DNA of 31,933 bases, from positions 1 through 31,933 of the forward strand of contig CBDUCN010000014.1 in assembly GCA_965365655.1 (NCBI GenBank), written 5' to 3'. The notes below the pieces were generated by a model that searched no databases, was not told the origin of the DNA, and saw only the letters and a list, made by a program, of their open reading frames with translations. Below, one piece after another: positions 26,975 through 31,933 of this stretch. The position numbers and the translations under genes are program-made. Every line of letters begins with the position of its first letter. Positions within the stretch are counted from its first letter, which is position 1. Origin of the DNA: JBFHNV01 sp965365655 (lineage in GTDB: Bacteria; Pseudomonadota; Gammaproteobacteria; HK1).

Positions 26975-28246
26975 TCAGCGGAACGTGTGCGTGGGCTGCC
27001 CGAGCATGTCGGGCGTGACCAGCGTGACGCCGCCCTCGGTGACGCGAAAGCCGCGCGCGCGATCCTCGACGGCGTCGTGGCCGATGCGCGTGCCGTCCGG
27101 CACGTGGCAGCCGCGGTCGACGATGGCGCGCCGGATGTCGCAGTCGGCGCCGATGGTCACGTCCGGCAGCACCACGGTGCGCTCGATGCTGGTGCGCGCC
27201 TCGACGTTGACGTTGGAGAACAGCAGCGAGCGCCTCAGCCGCGCGCCGGAGATCACGCAGCCGCCGGAGACCATCGAGTCCACCGCCTCGCCGCGCCGGC
27301 CCGGCTCGTCGAACACGAACTTCGCCGGCGGAAGCTGCTCCTGGTACGTGAGTATCGGCCACTCGCGGTCGTAGAGATTCAGCTCGGGCACCACGTCCAC
27401 CAGTTCCATGTTCGCGGCGTAGAAGCTGTCCAGCGTGCCGACGTCGCGCCAGTACGCGCGCTCGCCGTGGGCGTCCCGGAAGCTGTGCGCCAGCACCCGA
27501 TAACGGTCGACCACGGACGGCAGCACGTCGCCGCCGAAGTCATGGCGGGAGCGCGGGTCGTCGGCATCGGCGATCAGCCGCTCGTACAGGAACTGGGTGT
27601 TGAACAGGTAGATCCCCATCGAGGCGAGGCAGTGCGCGTCGTCGTCTGGCATCGGCGTCGGCTTCTCGGGCTTCTCCTCGAAGCCGCGGATGCGCGCGTG
27701 GTCGTCGACGACGCACACGCCGAAGCTGCCCGCCGCCTCGCGCACCGGGACCTCGATGCAGCCCACGGTGAGGTCGGCGCCGCCTTCGACGTGGGTGGCC
27801 AGCATCTGGCCGTAGTCCATCTTGTAGACGTGGTCGCCGCCCAGGATCAGCACGTACGCCGGCTCCAGGGAGCGGATGATGTCCACGTTCTGATACACCG
27901 CGTCGGCGGTGCCGCGGTACCACTCGCCGCCGGTTCGCTGCGACGCCGGCAGCACCTCCATGAATTCGCCCAGCTCGCTCTTGAAGAAGCCCCAGCCGCG
28001 CACCAGGTGGCGGATCAGCGAGTGCGCCTTGTACTGGGTCAGCACGCCGATGCGGCGTACGCCGGAGTTCACGCAGTTCGAGAGCGGGAAGTCGACCAGG
28101 CGGAACTTGCCGCCGAACGGCACCGCGGGCTTCGCGCGCCAGGTCGTCAGCTCGTAGAGCCGGGTGCCCTGGCCGCCGGCCAGCACCAGCGCCAGGGTGT
28201 CGCGCGTGAGGCGACTGATGAAGCGCGAGTCGGCCGGGATCTCCAT
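26975..28246 (-). CDS. glgC: Glucose-1-phosphate adenylyltransferase (ADP-glucose pyrophosphorylase)
   Basis: Predicted 423 residues (usual about 420-430). Makes ADP-glucose from ATP and glucose-1-phosphate, the committed and allosterically controlled step. The nucleotide motif GGQGTRLYELT starts at residue 24, and the WYRGTADAVYQN block lies at 109-120. GGDHVYKMDY (136-145) carries the catalytic Asp138, and FEEKP (189-193) contacts glucose-1-phosphate. Lys39 in RAKPAVPFGGK matches the activator-binding site region. The C-terminal left-handed beta-helix (SGGCVISGA, VVLPDVTIGADC) is complete. ATG at 28246 is fixed by AGGAGG seven bases upstream. First gene of the glgC-glgA-glgP-glgX operon. 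Confidence 0.97.
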   Translation of the reverse strand: MEIPADSRFISRLTRDTLALVLAGGQGTRLYELTTWRAKPAVPFGGKFRLVDFPLSNCVNSGVRRIGVLTQYKAHSLIRHLVRGWGFFKSELGEFMEVLPASQRTGGEWYRGTADAVYQNVDIIRSLEPAYVLILGGDHVYKMDYGQMLATHVEGGADLTVGCIEVPVREAAGSFGVCVVDDHARIRGFEEKPEKPTPMPDDDAHCLASMGIYLFNTQFLYERLIADADDPRSRHDFGGDVLPSVVDRYRVLAHSFRDAHGERAYWRDVGTLDSFYAANMELVDVVPELNLYDREWPILTYQEQLPPAKFVFDEPGRRGEAVDSMVSGGCVISGARLRRSLLFSNVNVEARTSIERTVVLPDVTIGADCDIRRAIVDRGCHVPDGTRIGHDAVEDRARGFRVTEGGVTLVTPDMLGQPTHTFR

Positions 28247-28253
28247 CGGGTCG

Positions 28254-28259
28254 CCTCCT
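28254..28259 (-). promoter_or_regulatory. Ribosome binding site of glgC
   Basis: A full AGGAGG on the minus strand, 7 bases before the ATG at 28246. It is the best Shine-Dalgarno sequence in the window and excludes the longer upstream frame. Confidence 0.75.
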
Positions 28260-28604
28260 GGGGCGGCGCGGGCGGGGGCAGGGCAAGGACGGTCGCAGTA
28301 TAGCGAGCGCCCGGCGGCGGGCGCGCCCGCCGCTCGCCGGTGCCGGGCCAGCACGGGTCCCGCGCACCGCGTTCCCGCGGCGCGGCGGGCGCCGGCACGA
28401 TGTCGGAGCTGTCGCGACGAACGTCAGCCCGCGGCGCGGCGGACGCGGTCTGCGGCCGACGCCACGAGGCAGCCGACCGCGCGCTCGCTGCGTGCCGGCG
28501 GATCCTCGTGCCGGGCACCGCCTGTAGGGAAAGCGGGTTCCTGCCGGGCCCGCCGTCGAATCGTCCAGGCGCCGTGCGGCAGGCGCGGCGAGGAATTCAC
28601 GCGC
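28260..28604. other. Non-coding gap upstream of glgC
   Basis: The 358-base space between glgC start (28246) and the transglutaminase stop (28605) has open frames on both strands, but their translations are Arg/Ala/Pro-rich with no recognisable motif or ribosome site. Apart from the -10-like TATACT at 28298 I see no gene, repeat or RNA in it. It probably holds the control region of the glycogen operon and the 3' end of the transglutaminase transcript. Confidence 0.5.
28298..28303 (-). promoter_or_regulatory. Possible -10 element of the glycogen operon
   Basis: TATACT on the minus strand (five of six consensus positions), 52 bases before the glgC ATG, in otherwise extremely GC-rich DNA. No -35 hexamer is seen at the proper distance (GCGCGC there), so an activator or another sigma factor would be needed. 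Confidence 0.35.
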
Positions 28605-29465
28605 TCAGTCGAGCTGGCTCACCCGCACGTCCACGCTCATCTCGGGAATCCCGGGCACGCCGCCCTCGAAGGCCCCGGCGACCGGCGGCACCGTCTCCGG
28701 GTGGCGGCTGACCGCGACCGCGATGTGGTCTCCGCCGATCAGCTGGCCGGTGGTGGAGTCGTAGCCGCGCCAGCCCGCGCCCGGCAGGTAGACCTCGGTC
28801 CAGGCGTGGGTGGCGCCTTCGGCGGCAGGCAGCCCCGGCGCGTGCAGGTAGCCGCTCACGAAGCGCGCCGCGATGCCGAGAAAGCGGCAGGTCTCCATGA
28901 ACAGCGTCGCGAAGTCGCGGCACGACCCGGCGCCGCAGGACAGCGTCTCGGACGGGCGCTGCACGCCCGGCGCCTCGCGCTGGGTGTACGCGAAGCGCTC
29001 GGGGATCGCCTGGTTCAGCCGCGCCAGCAGGTCGGCGGTCGGCACCTGCGTGCCCGGCGACCAGAACTCCTGCACCCAGCCGCGCAGCGTCTGGTCCTCC
29101 TTCGCGAACAGCAGCAGCTGGTAGGGCGCGAGCTCGATGCGCTCGCCGGCGTCGTACTGGAACGGGAACTGCTCGACGTAGGGCTCGAGGGGATACTCGT
29201 ACGGCACCTCCTCGTAGTGCTCGATCGTGAGCTCGCTGAGGACCACCAGCTCGTCGCCGGGCGCGCTGAACTGTGCGACGGCGACCGAGTTGCCGTACAC
29301 GTCGCGGTGCCACACCACCTGGCTGGGCGGCGTGATGTCGAGGCGCGACGTGACGATGCGCACGTCGTGCCCCTCGCGCGGGCGCAGGAACAGCCGGTGC
29401 GGCAGGAAGGTCACCGGCGCGGCGTACCGGTACCGGGTCTCGTGACGTATGCTCAGGGTGCGCAT
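28605..29465 (-). CDS. Transglutaminase-like family protein
   Basis: Predicted 286 residues, no signal peptide. The N-terminal bacterial transglutaminase-like beta domain opens MRTLSIRHETRYRYAAPV (about 1-90). The papain-like core carries the triad Cys182 (GAGSCRDFATLF), His220 (THAWTEVYLPG) and Asp236 (GYDSTTG). The substrate is unknown; family members are thought to cleave or form amide bonds in peptides. The ATG at 29465 matches the conserved start; upstream residues are Arg/Pro-rich. Elsewhere this domain is often fused to DUF2126; here that domain is encoded by the divergent gene at 29588. No good ribosome site is visible. Confidence 0.9.
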   Translation of the reverse strand: MRTLSIRHETRYRYAAPVTFLPHRLFLRPREGHDVRIVTSRLDITPPSQVVWHRDVYGNSVAVAQFSAPGDELVVLSELTIEHYEEVPYEYPLEPYVEQFPFQYDAGERIELAPYQLLLFAKEDQTLRGWVQEFWSPGTQVPTADLLARLNQAIPERFAYTQREAPGVQRPSETLSCGAGSCRDFATLFMETCRFLGIAARFVSGYLHAPGLPAAEGATHAWTEVYLPGAGWRGYDSTTGQLIGGDHIAVAVSRHPETVPPVAGAFEGGVPGIPEMSVDVRVSQLD

Positions 29466-29587
29466 GGAGGGAACGATGCGGCCCGTTTTGGACGTGGACG
29501 GCGAAGGGTAATGCACGGGGACGGACGGCGCGACGCGGGCGGGCCGCGGTGCGTGAGACGTGCGCGCATCCCGCGCGATGAGAGCGC

Positions 29588-31720
29588 ATGCCCGGCCTGA
29601 CGCCGGCGCTGCGCGCCGAGCTGGAAGCCCACGATCGCGCGCTCGCGGCGCGCGGTCTCGTGGTGTGGGCCGGCGCCGAGCCCACCTACACCGACGCGGC
29701 CTCGGAGGATCCGCAGTGGCTGCACGCCGCGCTGGGCGAGGACAAGCGCCGGCGCGCTGCGGGCCTCGCCGCGCACCTGGCCCGCTCGCGGCCTGGCGCC
29801 GTGCTGCTGCGCAGCGCCGGGCGCCCGTATGCCGGCGAGGCGCAGCCACGCTGGAGCTTCGGGGTGTACGCGCTGCGCGACGGCGCGCCCGCGTGGCAGG
29901 GGCCGCCGGACCCGCTGGTGGCCGGCGGCGGCGGAGCGCCGCCGGCGCTCGGCGCGTTCCTCGCCGCGGCGGTGCCGTCGCTGAGCGCCGCCGGCTGGCC
30001 AGCGGTGGCGCTCGAGGTCGACGACCCGCTCCCGTGTCGTCTCGCGTTTCGCTTCGACGGCGGCGCGCCGCCGGCCCACGTGCTGATCGAGCCCGGCCTC
30101 GCGAGGCCGTCGCTGCACCGCACCGCGGTCGACGGCGCGGAGCTGCGCGACCCGCTCGCGGAGTCCGGGGTGGGGCTGATCCTCGCGGGTGTCGTCGACG
30201 ACGATCTCGGTACCGGCGCGTCGTTGCGCCTCGAGCTGCCGGCGCTGCCCCACGTCGCGGCGCTGAAGCGCCTGCTCGCGGCGCTCGCCGGCGCGCTCGC
30301 CGAGTGCGGCGCCGCGGACGTCGTGCTCGCCGGCCATCCGCCGCCGGTGGACGCCACGGTGTCCTGGCTCACGGTGACCCCGGACCCGGCAGTGGTGGAG
30401 GTGAACATGGCGCCGGCGACCGGAGCGCTGGCGTTCCACGAGGATCTCGAGGCGGTGCACGCCGCCGCGCACGCGCAGGGCCTGAGCGGGCACCGCCTGC
30501 ACTACAACGGCATCGAGACCGACTCCGGCGGCGGCGGCCAGATCACCCTCGGCGGCCCGGCGCCGCGCAGCAGCCCGTTCCTGCTGCATCCCGCGCTGCT
30601 GCCGGGGCTGGTGCGCTACTTCCACCGCCACCCGTCGCTGTCGTACTGGTGGGGCCCGGACGCCGCCGGCGCCTCCAGCCAGGGCCCGCGCGCGGACGAA
30701 GGCCTGCGCGAGACGCTGCGCGAGCTGGACCTCGCGCTGGAGTTCCTGTCCCGGCGCCCACCGCCGGACCCGGAGGCGCTGCAGGGGGCGCTGGCGCCGT
30801 TCCTGGTGGACGGCTCGGGCAACGCGCACCGTGCCGAGCTCAACGTCGAGAAGCTGTGGAGCGATCGCCAGGGTGCGCGCGGGCGGCTCGGCGTCGTCGA
30901 GTTCCGCTCCCAGCGCATGGCGCCGGAGCCGGCGCTGCTGACGGCGCGCGTCGCGCTGCTGCGTGCGGTGGCGGCGATGGTCGCCGCGTCGCCGCCCGAC
31001 GGGGCGCTGAAGGACTGGGGCGACGCGCTGCACGATCGATTCTCGCTGCCGTTCTACCTGCGCGCGGACCTGCGCGAGGTGCTCGCGGATCTCGCGCGGG
31101 CCGGGCTCGCGCCGGGGCCCGCGCTCGAGGCGCTGCTGCTCGACGACGCGCCGCGGCGCATCGCCGCGGTGCCGGTGCCGGGCGCGGTGCTGCACCTCAG
31201 CCGCGCGGTGGAGTTCTGGCCGCTGCTGGGCGACGTCGCGTCGCAGGAGCAGGGCGGCTCGCGGCTGGTGGACCCGAGCACGATGCGCCTGGAACTGCGC
31301 CTGCAGGAGCGCGACCCGCAGGTCTCGCCGTCGGGCTGGCAGGTCGCCGTGCGCGGTGTCGCGGTGCCGGTGCGCGAGGAGCGCGACGACCGCGGCGCGT
31401 GCCTGGTGGCGGGGATCCGCTACCGCGGCTTCGTGCCGGCCATGGGCCTGCACCCGGCGCTGCCGGCGCAGTCGCCGCTGGTGCTGCGTCTCGCGCACCC
31501 GCTGCACGGTGCGTACCAGGTCACGGTGCACGACTGGCGCCCGGGCGGCGGCGCCTACGACGGCCTGCCGCGCGATCGCGAGCAGGCGGCCGCGCGACGC
31601 GCCGAGCGTTGCGTGCTCGCTCCCGCCGCGCCGGCGGCGCCGGCGCCGGCGCCGCCGGCGCGCGCGTGCGGCGAGCACGTGCTGGACCTGCGCTGGCTGG
31701 AGGCGCTCGCGGGGCGCTGA
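29588..31720 (+). CDS. Stand-alone DUF2126 protein (predicted amidoligase)
   Basis: Predicted 710 residues. Most of it corresponds to DUF2126, proposed from sequence analysis to be a glutamine-synthetase/GCS2-like amidoligase. Recognisable blocks: AGAEPTYTD (28-36), VVEVNMAP (269-276), DSGGGGQITLGG (312-323), SSQGPRADE (363-371), DGSGNAHRAELNVEKLW (408-424), GRLGVVEFRS (432-441), HDRFSLPFYL, and AGIRYRGFVPAMGLHP. Acidic residues expected to bind metal/ATP are kept, but GGGNH of the family reads GGGGQ. Usual homologues are about 1,100 residues with an N-terminal transglutaminase domain; that domain is absent here and lies in the divergent gene 122 bases away. A Pro/Ala linker (678-693) precedes a short conserved-looking tail. 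Function is inferred, not proven. Confidence 0.85.
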   Translation: MPGLTPALRAELEAHDRALAARGLVVWAGAEPTYTDAASEDPQWLHAALGEDKRRRAAGLAAHLARSRPGAVLLRSAGRPYAGEAQPRWSFGVYALRDGAPAWQGPPDPLVAGGGGAPPALGAFLAAAVPSLSAAGWPAVALEVDDPLPCRLAFRFDGGAPPAHVLIEPGLARPSLHRTAVDGAELRDPLAESGVGLILAGVVDDDLGTGASLRLELPALPHVAALKRLLAALAGALAECGAADVVLAGHPPPVDATVSWLTVTPDPAVVEVNMAPATGALAFHEDLEAVHAAAHAQGLSGHRLHYNGIETDSGGGGQITLGGPAPRSSPFLLHPALLPGLVRYFHRHPSLSYWWGPDAAGASSQGPRADEGLRETLRELDLALEFLSRRPPPDPEALQGALAPFLVDGSGNAHRAELNVEKLWSDRQGARGRLGVVEFRSQRMAPEPALLTARVALLRAVAAMVAASPPDGALKDWGDALHDRFSLPFYLRADLREVLADLARAGLAPGPALEALLLDDAPRRIAAVPVPGAVLHLSRAVEFWPLLGDVASQEQGGSRLVDPSTMRLELRLQERDPQVSPSGWQVAVRGVAVPVREERDDRGACLVAGIRYRGFVPAMGLHPALPAQSPLVLRLAHPLHGAYQVTVHDWRPGGGAYDGLPRDREQAAARRAERCVLAPAAPAAPAPAPPARACGEHVLDLRWLEALAGR
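31619..31666 (+). repeat. GCCGGC-rich coding repeat (Pro/Ala linker)
   Basis: A short run of GCG/CCG/GCC codons encodes an APAAPAAPAPAPP-type linker near the end of the DUF2126 protein. It is prone to length change by slippage. Confidence 0.6.
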
Positions 31721-31826
31721 ACGGCGGCTTGCACTGGCGCCGCGTTGTCCAACACCCTGGACGCCACGGGCCGGCGCGTGCGGCGTGCGAAGGCCCGCCG
31801 ACGCCGCGCAGACGAGGGACGCGACG

Positions 31827-31933
31827 ATGACCGCCGAACACGACACGCTCGAGCGCCTGGTGCCGGACCGGCTCGACGACGACGACGCGACGGGCGCGAG
31901 CACGCTCGCGCTGCATCTGGAGCGCTACCGCTT
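31827..31933 (+). CDS. 3'-partial CDS, possible SAM-dependent methyltransferase
   Basis: Only 35 codons plus two bases are in the window. The ATG has GAGGGA seven bases upstream, and the frame stays open to the edge. The peptide starts MTAEHDTLERLVPDRLDDDD and ends LALHLERYR. An ERLVP lead followed by HLERYRF resembles the N-terminus of some class I methyltransferases just before their glycine motif, but too little is present to be sure. It starts 106 bases after the DUF2126 gene and may be co-transcribed with it. Confidence 0.5.
   Translation, partial: MTAEHDTLERLVPDRLDDDDATGASTLALHLERYR

Noticed and set aside
26952..27362. N-terminal extension of glgA into glgC
   Set aside because: The extension is Arg/Ala-rich, overlaps the conserved end of glgC in another frame, and puts the KxGG motif far from the N-terminus.

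Overview
The window is about 32 kb of very GC-rich, gene-dense chromosomal DNA from what looks like a free-living proteobacterium (beta- or gamma-like, judged only from gene content: oxygen-independent HemN, a full high-affinity amino-acid-type ABC operon, a glycogen operon, class III CoA-transferase and acyl-CoA genes). I see no tRNA, rRNA, CRISPR array, insertion sequence, integrase or phage gene. Codon use looks uniform, so nothing stands out as recently acquired. The high GC content creates many long open frames opposite real genes; these are left out.

Left part (1-9540, all + strand): the 3' part of a membrane-bound hybrid sensor kinase, a small secreted protein of unknown function, hemN (heme synthesis), a GMC-family flavin alcohol dehydrogenase, a secreted His-rich glycine-zipper protein followed by two terminator-like hairpins, a DUF423 membrane protein, glutaminase glsA, and a second secreted Gly/Tyr/Arg/His-rich glycine-zipper protein.

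Middle part (9560-20600): on the minus strand, a PcaF/PaaJ-type thiolase and, downstream, a spermidine-synthase-like protein. Divergent from the thiolase is a five-gene ABC uptake operon (binding protein, livH, livM, livG, livF). It converges on a minus-strand acyl-CoA cluster: acyl-CoA dehydrogenase, DUF1330 protein, hotdog thioesterase and a small membrane protein. A CaiB/BaiF-type CoA-transferase runs divergently from the dehydrogenase. Together these suggest uptake and CoA-dependent breakdown of an organic acid, possibly aromatic or branched; the substrate cannot be read from the sequence.

Right part (20644-31933): a minus-strand glycogen operon glgC-glgA-glgP-glgX (ADP-glucose synthesis, chain elongation, phosphorolysis, debranching) with no branching enzyme in view. 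Next to it lies a divergent pair: a transglutaminase-like protein and a stand-alone DUF2126 (predicted amidoligase) protein, two activities often fused in one polypeptide elsewhere. The window ends in the first 35 codons of another gene, possibly a methyltransferase.

The most interesting items are the split transglutaminase/DUF2126 pair with altered family motifs, the two secreted low-complexity glycine-zipper proteins with a palindrome plus direct-repeat site upstream of the first, and the degenerate receiver domain in the hybrid kinase.
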